The position numbers were made by a program, and so were the translations under genes. This document shows, in pieces, positions 54,840 to 64,000 of a stretch of DNA of 64,000 nucleotides. Below the pieces are notes generated by a model. That model searched no databases. It was not told where the DNA came from and worked only from the letters and a program-made list of their open reading frames with translations. The DNA is from JAFGXT01 sp963677165 (GTDB taxonomy: Bacteria; Verrucomicrobiota; Lentisphaeria; Victivallales; SZUA-371), in the NCBI GenBank assembly GCA_963677165.2, contig CAXXSX010000002.1:3782001-3846000 (forward strand), in the 5' to 3' direction. How positions within the stretch are numbered: position 1 is the stretch's first letter; each line of letters opens with the position of its first letter.

Positions 54840-55697
54840 ATGAAAATTTTTAATTCTATTTCTGATATGCAGGCCTTTTCGAAAGAACAAAAAAGGGCAG
54901 GCAAAATGGTTGGCATTGTTCCCACAATGGGATTCCTTCATGAGGGGCACCTTTCTCTGGTTGATGCCGCTCATATACACGCTGATGTGGTTGTCGTGAC
55001 TATTTTTGTTAATCCAATCCAATTTGGTCCCAATGAGGATTTGGACAAGTATCCGCGTGACTTTGATCATGATCGAAAGCTTTGCGAAGAACATGGTGTT
55101 GATGCTATTTTTGCTCCGGGAGTTGAAGACATGTATTTCGATAACCGTTCCACTTTTGTTAAAGAAGATACGCTTTCAGCCGGACTCTGTGGAGCGCGTC
55201 GTCCCGTGCATTTTCAGGGGGTGACTACTGTTGTAACAAAGCTGTTCAACGCTGTTCTGCCTGATGTCGCAGTGTTTGGTCAGAAAGACGCACAGCAGGC
55301 GCTGGTATTGAAAAGAATGGTGCGGGATTTGAATTTTCCGATCAAAATGATCATTGCCCCGATTGTGCGGGAAGCTGATGGACTGGCGTTGAGTTCAAGA
55401 AATAAGTATCTCAGTGGATCCGAGCGTGAAAACGCGCTGGCGATATCGCGTTCGCTGTTCAAGATTAAATCCGAAATCGAATCCGGAGCGGTAAAAGACT
55501 ATAAAGAGGTCGGCAAGAGTATTTCTGACGCAATAACGGCGGCTGAAGGCAAGGTTGATTATGTTGAGGTGCTTGATTCTGAAATGCTGACTGACGCCGG
55601 CGAAAAGACAACAGAACTTTTAATTGCAGTTGCCGCCTACTTTGGGACAACCCGACTGATTGATAATGTGCTGGTAACACCAGGGAGCAGTAAGTAA
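54840..55697 (+). CDS. panC: Pantothenate synthetase
   Basis: 285 aa, full length. The nucleotidyl-transferase HIGH-like motif is HEGH (34-37) within VPTMGFLHEGH, with QFGPNEDLDKYPR, FGQKDAQQ and LSSRNKYLS as the remaining family blocks. It condenses pantoate and beta-alanine using ATP in coenzyme A biosynthesis. No panB or panD is adjacent. It abuts the next gene with no gap, so they are cotranscribed. Confidence 0.97.
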   Translation: MKIFNSISDMQAFSKEQKRAGKMVGIVPTMGFLHEGHLSLVDAAHIHADVVVVTIFVNPIQFGPNEDLDKYPRDFDHDRKLCEEHGVDAIFAPGVEDMYFDNRSTFVKEDTLSAGLCGARRPVHFQGVTTVVTKLFNAVLPDVAVFGQKDAQQALVLKRMVRDLNFPIKMIIAPIVREADGLALSSRNKYLSGSERENALAISRSLFKIKSEIESGAVKDYKEVGKSISDAITAAEGKVDYVEVLDSEMLTDAGEKTTELLIAVAAYFGTTRLIDNVLVTPGSSK

Positions 55698-56552
55698 ATG
55701 AGTGATCGCGTTAAGAAATATCTTGATACTCATAACATGCGCAAGGTGATTGTTGATGACCTCGTTTTTCACATTAATCCAGAGTTGATATCGAAAGAAT
55801 TAATGGATTCATTGATTTTTATTGACGAGATGCTTGGAGAAGGGCATGTTTTCAAAGATTCCAGGACCACTACGGCCGGAATTCTTGAGATGAAAAACGG
55901 AGCAAGGTATTTTGCGAAGCGTGAAAACAACAAAGGTGTGAAGTTTACCCTGAAATATCTTTTCAGGCGCTCCAGGGTATATCGTGCGGCATATGCAGCT
56001 TCGCGTCTGGAAGAGCTGAATATTCCCACCCCAAAAGTTCTGGTTATTGGTTCTCGTAGAAAATCCTGCAAACTGATGAGCGGTTATCTGATCACGGAAA
56101 CCGTTGACAATGCTCTTACTTCAAAAATTATGTGTGAAATGCTGAATAATGATGAAGCGTTTTTTAACGATTTTCTTCGGACAATATGTAAATATATGAC
56201 GGTTCTTCATAATCATGGCATTATCCATGGAGATATGAAGATTTCTAATATTTTCTGTGTCGATTCTCCCAGCGGTTATTACTTTGGCTTGTGGGATCTT
56301 GACGGGGTAATCGTTAATAACGGCGAGGCTACTCTGCTGCATCGGAAAGCGGAGTTAGCCAGGGTTATTTCCTCCTATATGCGGACATCGTATGAATTGG
56401 TAGGAATCAGTCATAATATTGACGCGATGACAAAAATATTCTGCGATAAATATAATTCATTTTCCCAGCTCCCGATGTCTCCGGTTTCGGTGGGGGATTA
56501 TGTGCGGTCATATCTGAAAAAATGCAAACTTCTCAAAAAGCTTTCTGATTAA
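55698..56552 (+). CDS. Lipopolysaccharide-kinase-like (InaA/WaaP/Kdo-kinase type) protein
   Basis: 284 aa. A kinase-like fold with a catalytic loop HGDMKISNIF (about 176-185) and DLDGV (about 199) in place of DFG, plus ARYFAKRENN as the Lys-bearing strand. The layout matches the Kdo/WaaP family that phosphorylates lipid A core sugars. There is no membrane helix. It begins right at the panC stop (ATG at the next base), so it is translationally coupled to a coenzyme A gene. Such coupling is not a standard one. Confidence 0.75.
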   Translation: MSDRVKKYLDTHNMRKVIVDDLVFHINPELISKELMDSLIFIDEMLGEGHVFKDSRTTTAGILEMKNGARYFAKRENNKGVKFTLKYLFRRSRVYRAAYAASRLEELNIPTPKVLVIGSRRKSCKLMSGYLITETVDNALTSKIMCEMLNNDEAFFNDFLRTICKYMTVLHNHGIIHGDMKISNIFCVDSPSGYYFGLWDLDGVIVNNGEATLLHRKAELARVISSYMRTSYELVGISHNIDAMTKIFCDKYNSFSQLPMSPVSVGDYVRSYLKKCKLLKKLSD

Positions 56553-56744
56553 GAAAAGTTATTCCGGATTCCTGATTCAAATTTTTATATTCGATTTTAC
56601 GCTCAAATTTAAAAAATACCGCAAAAGTTTACCAAAATGGTAGGATATGGGGTTGAAAAAATTCTCCAGACCATTATAATCGAATTAAAGGCTACCGAAG
56701 TGGTGGCAATTTAAAATAGATACGTCTAAGGAAAGGTTTTATAT

Positions 56745-56864
56745 ATGAGCTGCTTGCATGGAAAATCAAAAGCGGTAAAAGGATCGGCAAAATATGAATG
56801 TACCAGATGTGGTGCATTGGTAAACAGCAAAAAAAAGGTATGTAAGGCAAAAAAGATTAAATAA
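56745..56864 (+). CDS. Tiny 39-aa zinc-ribbon-like protein
   Basis: MSCLHGKSKAVKG, then KYECTRCGALV and a final VCKAKKIK with basic Lys-rich ends. Two Cys in CTRC and two more (Cys3, Cys33) could form a small zinc ribbon. A GGAAAGG site precedes the ATG, and two tandem terminators follow. I recall similar minute proteins in PVC and deltaproteobacterial genomes, but no function is known. Confidence 0.65.
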   Translation: MSCLHGKSKAVKGSAKYECTRCGALVNSKKKVCKAKKIK

Positions 56865-56880
56865 ATTTGTTCATGAATTC

Positions 56881-56901
56881 CTCATAGTGATGAGTTTTTT
56901 T
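56881..56901 (+). terminator. Terminator 1 after the small zinc-ribbon gene
   Basis: CTCAT-AGTG-ATGAG followed by seven T, 17 bp after the stop. Confidence 0.75.
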
Positions 56902-56916
56902 CTCCTCCTGTTTGCA

Positions 56917-56943
56917 GGCTCGCTGACGTGGCGAGCCTTTTCT
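56917..56943 (+). terminator. Terminator 2, tandem with the first
   Basis: GGCTCGC-TGACGTG-GCGAGCC followed by TTTTCTTT. A perfect 7-bp stem. Confidence 0.75.
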
Positions 56944-57069
56944 TTGTATTGTACTCCTGTACAAAGTTAATTTCCTGATATGTTTTTTTATATCTGCTAT
57001 ATTTTTTTCTGGAAAAAATGAGAATATCTGTTAGATTACGATATACTAATTTTTCTAGGGGAAATTTTA

Positions 57070-59733
57070 ATGCAGGTATTGTTTTGTAGGACATCTTTAG
57101 CGGTATTATTTTTTTTCAGCTCTTTTTCTCTTATATTTAAGTCGTTTGCCTCTGTGGTAAATTTACCTGCACGTTATGCGGTTATCATCGGCGCAAGAGC
57201 TGGATCAAATTCTTTGAACAACGTAAATGTTGAGTTTGTTAGTAAGCTCCGCAAGTTTCTTCTCTCCTCTGAGGCCCTGGGATTGAAACCGGAAAATATC
57301 CGGATTTTTCTTGATGGAGGTAATGAGGCATTGCCTGGTACTGCCGAAGCTGATTTGAAGCTGATAAAACAGGATTTTGCCAGTCTGGAGAAATCCCTAA
57401 AACCGGATGATGAGCTTTGGCTGTTTATGAGCGGTTATGCTTCTGCTTCCGGTCGAGGGTACAGTCTTGCTACTCGTCATGGACGGTTGCGTGGTCCTGC
57501 AATCAAAGATTTTCTTGAAAAGGTCAAAGGTCATAAATTTGTGTTCTGTTTTACGCCGGTTGGTTCCGTGCTGCTTTCTGAAATTCGCGGTATAAAGGAT
57601 CTTACCGCAGTTTCCGCTACCAGTTCTTCTGGGCAGAACAGTATGCCGCGTTTGCCTTTGTTCTTTGCTCGACGAGCCGCGAAAGGTGATATTTTCGATA
57701 TGATCGAATTGATAGATACTTCCGTCAAGGATCTGAAAAAATTTTATGAATCCCATTCGTTGCTCCAGGCGGAAACTGCAATCATGTTGGTTGATGGCAG
57801 GACGGTTAGTCTTCCGCTGGGAAGTAATGAAAAGCTTGCTTCCGGAGTATTTCCGAAAATGGGCAATGTTGCCTATGCTGATAATAAAAATAAGTTGATC
57901 GGTGATCTTACAAAACCCGTTAATTTGCCGGATTCCGTAATCATCAAGCCGGCAAATGAAAATACGAAAAAGCTGTTGGCTGACGCGAAAGCTGCTGCGA
58001 AGAAGTATCGATTATATAAGGCGTTTTTTCCTCAGGATACTTCAACTGTTGAGATTGATCGTGATCAGTCATTACGAATTACCTGTTACCGTCGGATTTG
58101 CTTACTGGATGATATTGCGGCGGAGCGGTTCAGCTTTTATCTTTTTCCAAAGACCGCAAGAATTGATCAGGTTAGAATTATTTACCCAGATGGACGCTTT
58201 CATGAACCGGAACCACGTCCGGTTTGTTCCGGACGTCTGGTGCGATTTCCGAACGCGGTCAAAGGCAGCTTGATCGAATTCAAGTATGTTGTGGACCGTA
58301 AGCCGGATGCTCAACTGGGAGAGGTTCATGGCGGAATTATAGTACAATACAGATATCCGCTTGACAAGGCAACCGTTACACTTGAGTTGCCGGAAAAACT
58401 TCCGATATATTATAAGCTTTTTAACGGTGTGGTTAGTCCGGTGGTAACTGATAAATCTCGAGGGAAAAAAGTTGTTTATCAATTTAATTTAGTTCCGGCG
58501 CTGGAACAGCTGCCGTACTCGCCTCCTGCAACCAGAGTGGTGAAAAGGGTAATGTTCAGTTCCTATCAATCCTGGGCTGAACTGGTGGAGATGATTGAGT
58601 CGCTTGCGCGGTCTTCACGTAAACTTGATGAGAAAACGGTGGCATTTGTCAAGAAGCTTACAGCCGGAGCCGACAGCGACACCGAAAAAGTTCGTCGCAT
58701 CTATAATTTTCTGTGTGACTTGCGTTATGAGACAACCGGATACGGGGTAGGGGGGCTCAAACCGCGTAATCCGGCTCTGGTTATAAAACAGCGTTATGGC
58801 GACTGCAAAGACAAAGCCAACGCGCTGGTAACTCTTGCCGGCGCGGTGGGTGTGAAAGGTTATTTTGCCTTATTGAATCGCGGAAAATACACTGATCCAA
58901 ACTTTCCGTCATGGCAGTTTAACCATGCCATGGCATACTTTCCAAAACTCAAAGGTTTTCCTCAAGGTTTGTGGTGTGACGCTACCGATGGTTCGACCGT
59001 ATTCGGTTCGCTTCCGCCGGGCGATATCGGACGTAATGCCCTGCTGTTGGAGGGGGATAAGTCACGTTTTAAACAGATTTTCCTGAGTTCTGACGCGCGC
59101 AATATTATTGAGCAGAATATTGTTCTGACAGGAAAAAAGAATGTATTCAAAGGAACTGTAAGGTTGAAATTGAGTGGGTTGCCGGACTACAAGATGCGTC
59201 AGAAGCTCAAGCGTTTGGGGCCAGAAGCGAAACGTTATTTGCTGGCAAGCCTGTTGAATGGAATGATGCCGCTGGCGGAACTGGAAGCTTATGAAGTGTT
59301 GACTCCGCTGGAACAACTTGGAAAACCGCTTGAAATTACGTTGAATGTGACTTTGCCGGTAAGCCCGTCGAAGATGGTTCCGGGGCTCGGTAGTGATATT
59401 TTCTCAGCTTTTATTAGTCTGGAACGTCCGAATGGCGTGGTGGTCAATGATGGACAGCCGCTGCTGATTAAACAGAATTTGAAGGTGACAAATGATAGAT
59501 CGTTGGACTGTTCTTTGAATAATAGATATGACGGAAAGTTTATCATGTTTGAATTAAAAATGGAATCTAAAGTCAGGGATGGGAACGCTAAAATGAGTGA
59601 CTGGCATCGTGACATTACACTTTCGCTGAAATCAGGATTTATTCCTGGTTCTGACTATGTTAACACCAGAGCCCTGGCACGTCTGGTTCTTCGGATAATT
59701 TTAAGTTCGAAATATATTACTGATGAAAAATAA
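57070..59733 (+). CDS. DUF3857/transglutaminase-like protein with N-terminal caspase/legumain-like domain
   Basis: 887 aa, signal peptide (about 1-27). Residues 35-255 resemble a caspase- or C13-like fold (RYAVIIGARAGSN, DDELWLFMSGYASASG, HKFVFCFTPVGS), but the usual His of SGHG is Tyr and the Cys position is not conserved, so it seems degenerate. Residues 300-480 are the DUF3857 beta region. Residues 510-660 are the transglutaminase core with Cys (YGDCKDKA), His (NHAMAYF) and Asp (CDATDG) all present. The last 200 residues are beta-rich. It heads the MoxR-DUF58-BatA operon, suggesting a role in protein processing or folding at the envelope. Confidence 0.78.
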   Translation: MQVLFCRTSLAVLFFFSSFSLIFKSFASVVNLPARYAVIIGARAGSNSLNNVNVEFVSKLRKFLLSSEALGLKPENIRIFLDGGNEALPGTAEADLKLIKQDFASLEKSLKPDDELWLFMSGYASASGRGYSLATRHGRLRGPAIKDFLEKVKGHKFVFCFTPVGSVLLSEIRGIKDLTAVSATSSSGQNSMPRLPLFFARRAAKGDIFDMIELIDTSVKDLKKFYESHSLLQAETAIMLVDGRTVSLPLGSNEKLASGVFPKMGNVAYADNKNKLIGDLTKPVNLPDSVIIKPANENTKKLLADAKAAAKKYRLYKAFFPQDTSTVEIDRDQSLRITCYRRICLLDDIAAERFSFYLFPKTARIDQVRIIYPDGRFHEPEPRPVCSGRLVRFPNAVKGSLIEFKYVVDRKPDAQLGEVHGGIIVQYRYPLDKATVTLELPEKLPIYYKLFNGVVSPVVTDKSRGKKVVYQFNLVPALEQLPYSPPATRVVKRVMFSSYQSWAELVEMIESLARSSRKLDEKTVAFVKKLTAGADSDTEKVRRIYNFLCDLRYETTGYGVGGLKPRNPALVIKQRYGDCKDKANALVTLAGAVGVKGYFALLNRGKYTDPNFPSWQFNHAMAYFPKLKGFPQGLWCDATDGSTVFGSLPPGDIGRNALLLEGDKSRFKQIFLSSDARNIIEQNIVLTGKKNVFKGTVRLKLSGLPDYKMRQKLKRLGPEAKRYLLASLLNGMMPLAELEAYEVLTPLEQLGKPLEITLNVTLPVSPSKMVPGLGSDIFSAFISLERPNGVVVNDGQPLLIKQNLKVTNDRSLDCSLNNRYDGKFIMFELKMESKVRDGNAKMSDWHRDITLSLKSGFIPGSDYVNTRALARLVLRIILSSKYITDEK

Positions 59734-59775
59734 AACTACACATACAATTACAGTAAATCATGAAGGGGAAATTCA

Positions 59776-60774
<999 letters not shown>

Positions 60775-60776
60775 AT

Positions 60777-61694
60777 ATGGGATCGAAAGCGGAACATCTA
60801 GCCAGTGAATTTCTGGACATTGATCTGTTAGGCAGCCTGCCTTCGCTGGAGGTACAGGCGCGTTATCTGGTGTCTGGATTTCTGAATGGCCTGCATCGGA
60901 GCCCATATCGCGGCAGCAGTGTGGAGTTCAAGGAGTACCGTGACTACCAGCCCGGGGATCCGATCAAGCTGATTGACTGGAAAGTTTACGGACGTACGGA
61001 TCGGCTGCATTTGCGGTTACGCGATGATGAAACTAACATGAATGTTTATATTCTGCTGGATTACAGCGCCTCAATGGGGTATCGCGGACCGAAGAGTAAT
61101 ATGTCGAAATGGGAATACGCCCGGAGTCTGGCGGCGGCTCTGATGCTGTTTTTGAGCCGGCAGGGAGATTCTTTTACATTGAGCCTGGTGGGAGAAGAGC
61201 TTGAGGATTACATCAAGCCCGGATCGAAACAGGCGCATTTTGTCCGGCTGCTGTCGAAGCTGCATCGTGATCCGGTGGCGAAAGCCTGTTCCTGGCGCAA
61301 TGCCCTTGATAGTCTGACTGGACTGATTCGAAAGCGTTCCATTGTGGTGCTGATATCGGATTTTTATACTGATCTTGATGAATTTGCCGAAGAACTGAAC
61401 CGACTGCGTTTCCTGAAATGCGAACCATTGTTCTTTAATATATACGATCCGATGGAGATCAATTTTGACTTTGACGAACCAATGCTGATGGGGGAAATGG
61501 AAACCGGTTCCAGAATGCGATTGAGTCCCGACCTGATCCAGAAGACGTATCGGGAGCGGATGCAGCAGCATATTAAAGATTTGTCGGATTTGGTGATGAG
61601 TTATGGCGGCGACTATATGATGCTGCAGACCGATACCCCGCCTTTGAAGGCGTTGGGAAAATATCTGAGTGTGAGGAGTGAACGTTTCAAATGA
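60777..61694 (+). CDS. DUF58 protein (MoxR partner)
   Basis: 305 aa. GSSVEFKEYRDYQPGDP, KLIDWKVYGRTDRLHLR (in parts) and RDDETNMNVYILLDYSASMG identify DUF58. The last motif is a von Willebrand-like Asp-x-Ser-x-Ser site (about residue 94). It follows MoxR by 2 bp and overlaps the next gene by ATGA, so coupling is tight. In PVC and Bacteroidetes genomes the pair is thought to insert metal or fold partner proteins. Confidence 0.92.
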   Translation: MGSKAEHLASEFLDIDLLGSLPSLEVQARYLVSGFLNGLHRSPYRGSSVEFKEYRDYQPGDPIKLIDWKVYGRTDRLHLRLRDDETNMNVYILLDYSASMGYRGPKSNMSKWEYARSLAAALMLFLSRQGDSFTLSLVGEELEDYIKPGSKQAHFVRLLSKLHRDPVAKACSWRNALDSLTGLIRKRSIVVLISDFYTDLDEFAEELNRLRFLKCEPLFFNIYDPMEINFDFDEPMLMGEMETGSRMRLSPDLIQKTYRERMQQHIKDLSDLVMSYGGDYMMLQTDTPPLKALGKYLSVRSERFK

Positions 61695-63709
61695 TTCAAC
61701 TTGCATATATATCATTTCTGGCCGGCGGTGCGCTGGTACTGATTCCGTTGATCCTGCATCTGCTGAAGCGCAGGCCGTCGGAACCGTACGAATTTCCTTC
61801 GTTTCTGTTTCTTCGTGCCACGGTTGCCAAGCGCCAGAACAAGAATAATATCTGGAAGTGGCTGGTATTGTTGCTTCGAGTCTTGATTATTGCCGCGATC
61901 TGTTTGGGGTTTGCCTGGCCGTTTATTAGCGATGTAGCTCCCAAAACGCAAGAGGCACGGGTGATTCTTTGGGACAGTTCATTCAGTATGAGTGCCAGGC
62001 CCTGGAAAAATGAAATGTCCGGGCTTGCGGAAGAGGTAATAAACCTGGCCGGACCGAAATCTCCGATGATCATTGGCCTGGTCGGAGATAGAACCCGTTG
62101 GAGCGGCAAAGGCAAATTCTGTGGCGACAAGGACAAACTGATGAAATGGTTCCGCGGTAATTCGGAGAGCCGTCCTTGTTCCAGTTCGTTTCTGCTGGCG
62201 TTGAAACAGGCGGAAACCCGTCTTAAGACGATTAATTGTAAATTCAAGGAAATCGTAATTGTTACGGATCGTCAGGAGTTGCCATGGCAGCGGATCAATT
62301 TCAAGCATCCTTTGGCTCCGGGAATCGGACTGAAAGTGATTGGTCCGGCAAATAAGAGTTTTGCCAACTGCGCAGTGACCGAAGTCCTCAATGATTCGGT
62401 TTATTCTCGTGCCGGGATACCTTTGAAAATCAGTGCCGTTCTGCGTAATTACAGTAAGGAAAAATTTAAAGGCACTGTTTCTGCCGCGGTTACCGGTTAC
62501 TCTTCTGCCAGGGAGTCGTTCATTTTGAAGCCGGATGAAGTATTGCCGGTAAAATTGAAATTGATGCCTCTATCAGTTGCCTCGAATCCCAGAAAGCTTG
62601 AACCGCTGGCGGGAAAAGTTGAGATTTCCTGTGGGGATGATGTCACTACCGATAATGTCCGCTATTTTGCGGTGAATCCTTCTTCCGCGTTTAAACAGGC
62701 GAAGCTTTCGCCGCTGCCGGATAGCCGAACCGATTTTATTGGTACCGCGCTGATGCCCGGCGCGTCCGAATCTGATTACAAGAAAATGATTTTCAATGGC
62801 AGTTCTTCTGCCGGTTTGGACGAAATTTCACTGATTGTACTGCGTAAAGTAAAAATGCTGGAGCGCAATTACCGCAGTCATGTGGAGACGTTCCTGAAAA
62901 ACGGCGGAAGCGTGGCGGTTATTGTTGATAACGAACGCGAAACCGCCGAACTGTTAAAGAGTTTTGGCGTGACCGTAAAAAAACGTAAGACAAATACGAC
63001 TTATCTCAGTCTGATCGACTATGAACATCCGGTATTTAAGCCGTATACCCGCATTAAGTCCGAGGGCTGGTTCACGATTATGTTTAAAGAGTGGTTCGAA
63101 CTTGGTTTGCCGCCGGGCGCGATGGTTCTGGCCCGTTTTTCTCATGGCGAGCCGGCTATTGCTGAGATTTCCCGTGATGGCGGACGGGTGTTTGTGATTG
63201 CAACTGATATCAAGCGCGAGGCCACGGACTGGCCGACAAATGCGACTTTTTTACCGTTCTGGCGTGAACTTCCGGTTTATGCCGGGGTGATCTGCGGTAA
63301 GCGCAAGAAGAGTAATTCTTTGGCAGTTTCCTGTGCCCCAATGAGTTTCCCGTCAGATGCGATTGTGGTTGACGCTCAAAATAAACTGATGGCGGATAAA
63401 GGCGCTCAATTTATCCCTGATACTCCGGGATGCTTTAAAATTATTACGAGCGATGACAGTTCAATGTTTTGCGTAAATCCTCCGGTTTCCGAATCAGAAA
63501 CCGTTATGGTTCCGAAGAAGTTTGATGACCGGATTGCCCAGCTGTGTAAAAACGAGACAATCCCGCCGGAAAAGGTAATAAAGACCGAGGGAGAACGGAT
63601 GGCGGCGGTGAATCATCCGGACAATCGTTCATGGTGGTGGAGCTTGATCGCAGCGGCTTTTATTATGATGGTGTTTGAAATGCTCATTGCCAACCGTACG
63701 GCGTTATAG
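61691..63709 (+). CDS. BatA-like membrane protein with VWA domain
   Basis: 672 aa. An N-terminal double membrane segment (YISFLAGGALVLIPLILHLL and the WKWLVLLLRVLIIAAI region) is the BatA signature. The VWA domain has the metal-ion site LWDSSFSMSAR (Asp-x-Ser-x-Ser, about residues 93-97). Beta-rich cytoplasm-facing or periplasmic regions follow, and a C-terminal helix (SLIAAAFIMMVFEMLI) ends the protein. It lies directly after DUF58 (ATGA overlap). The last gene of this set runs off the right edge. Confidence 0.88.
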   Translation: MIQLAYISFLAGGALVLIPLILHLLKRRPSEPYEFPSFLFLRATVAKRQNKNNIWKWLVLLLRVLIIAAICLGFAWPFISDVAPKTQEARVILWDSSFSMSARPWKNEMSGLAEEVINLAGPKSPMIIGLVGDRTRWSGKGKFCGDKDKLMKWFRGNSESRPCSSSFLLALKQAETRLKTINCKFKEIVIVTDRQELPWQRINFKHPLAPGIGLKVIGPANKSFANCAVTEVLNDSVYSRAGIPLKISAVLRNYSKEKFKGTVSAAVTGYSSARESFILKPDEVLPVKLKLMPLSVASNPRKLEPLAGKVEISCGDDVTTDNVRYFAVNPSSAFKQAKLSPLPDSRTDFIGTALMPGASESDYKKMIFNGSSSAGLDEISLIVLRKVKMLERNYRSHVETFLKNGGSVAVIVDNERETAELLKSFGVTVKKRKTNTTYLSLIDYEHPVFKPYTRIKSEGWFTIMFKEWFELGLPPGAMVLARFSHGEPAIAEISRDGGRVFVIATDIKREATDWPTNATFLPFWRELPVYAGVICGKRKKSNSLAVSCAPMSFPSDAIVVDAQNKLMADKGAQFIPDTPGCFKIITSDDSSMFCVNPPVSESETVMVPKKFDDRIAQLCKNETIPPEKVIKTEGERMAAVNHPDNRSWWWSLIAAAFIMMVFEMLIANRTAL

Positions 63710-63722
63710 GAGATGAATTAAT

Positions 63723-64000
63723 ATGTCAGCAACCGAAAATACGGCATTCAGCAAGCTTCAAGCGGAGAAGACTTCGCGCACCTGGAGCAGGGGATGTGTC
63801 TGGTGTATTATTATTGAAGCAATTGCGCTGGGGGGAACAGGGGTATTACTGGGAACCTCGGGGAACTATTTATTCGCCTATAACTTGAGTATTTGTATCC
63901 TTGGTATCGGGGCATGGCTGGCGTTATCGGTTTTTCTGTTGTCTCTGGTGGTAAACCGGCGCAGTCTGGTACGGACCGCTCGCGAGCTGGATGTTGAGTT
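63723..64000 (+). CDS. Membrane protein of the MoxR cluster, 3' end outside window
   Basis: 92 codons are visible from ATG 63723, after AGGAG. Two transmembrane helices are clear: CVWCIIIEAIALGGTGVLLG and SICILGIGAWLALSVFLLSL. An Arg-rich loop (NRRSLVRTARELD) follows. Position after a BatA-like gene suggests the DUF4175-like membrane protein usual in these clusters; the sequence visible is too short to prove it. Confidence 0.6.
   Translation, partial: MSATENTAFSKLQAEKTSRTWSRGCVWCIIIEAIALGGTGVLLGTSGNYLFAYNLSICILGIGAWLALSVFLLSLVVNRRSLVRTARELDVE

Noticed and set aside
61071..61715. A 214-codon minus-strand reading
   Set aside because: Antisense shadow of the DUF58 gene; no family match.

Overview
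The window reads as chromosomal DNA from the PVC superphylum, most likely a Lentisphaerota (Victivallis/Oligosphaera-like) bacterium. This is inference from gene content. The evidence is a prepilin-like protein with an H-X9-DG C-terminal motif beside carbohydrate-active enzymes, many AraC and GntR/LacI-type regulators next to glycoside hydrolases, a Ser/Thr kinase with an extracytoplasmic sensor, and a MoxR-DUF58-BatA cluster. The housekeeping genes rplM-rpsI-argC, panC and three tRNA genes fit a chromosome. No CRISPR array, rRNA gene or prophage was seen.

Layout. 1-3.0 kb: the 3' part of a transglutaminase-fold protein that lacks the catalytic Cys, then a long intergenic region packed with hairpins and a small hypothetical gene. 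3.2-10.5 kb: a compact five-gene minus-strand operon (hypothetical protein, AsmA-like giant protein, K+ channel, sensor histidine kinase, orphan OppF-type ATPase). 10.7-26 kb: sugar utilisation, with a GHL6-type glycosidase, a GH2 enzyme and a LacZ-type beta-galactosidase among two GntR-type and two AraC-type regulators, plus a membrane Ser/Thr kinase. 26-35.6 kb: TetR, flavin reductase, tRNA-Met, an S9 peptidase broken by an in-frame stop, an alpha/beta hydrolase, YfcE, a YceK-like lipoprotein, a CbrC-like protein, L13, S9 and ArgC. 35.7-38.7 kb: an acetyltransferase/resistance-type patch with two decayed genes and a GNAT-GyrI-like fusion. 38.9-43.1 kb: a seven-gene operon with an ArsR repressor, an ArsP-like permease, redox proteins and ArsF/ArsG-like proteins, read as organoarsenical resistance. 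43.1-49.6 kb: an AraC regulator divergent from a prepilin-like protein, a secreted lyase-like protein and a GH29-like fucosidase. 50.8-53.85 kb: a 3.0-kb insertion element with two different DDE integrases and two helix-turn-helix proteins. 54-64 kb: two identical tRNA-Phe genes, panC with a lipopolysaccharide-kinase-like gene, a tiny zinc-ribbon gene, and a transglutaminase-MoxR-DUF58-BatA operon that runs off the right edge.

The most distinctive observations are four: the insertion element with two DDE enzymes and recognisable long terminal inverted repeats; a 142-143-bp MITE-like element present twice, each copy flanked by a probable 8-9-bp target duplication; a dispersed, hairpin-rich intergenic repeat found in at least four places; and three decayed genes whose lesions can be placed exactly. 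The arsenic-type operon has a near-consensus promoter whose -10 box lies inside a perfect inverted repeat, a clear candidate ArsR operator.
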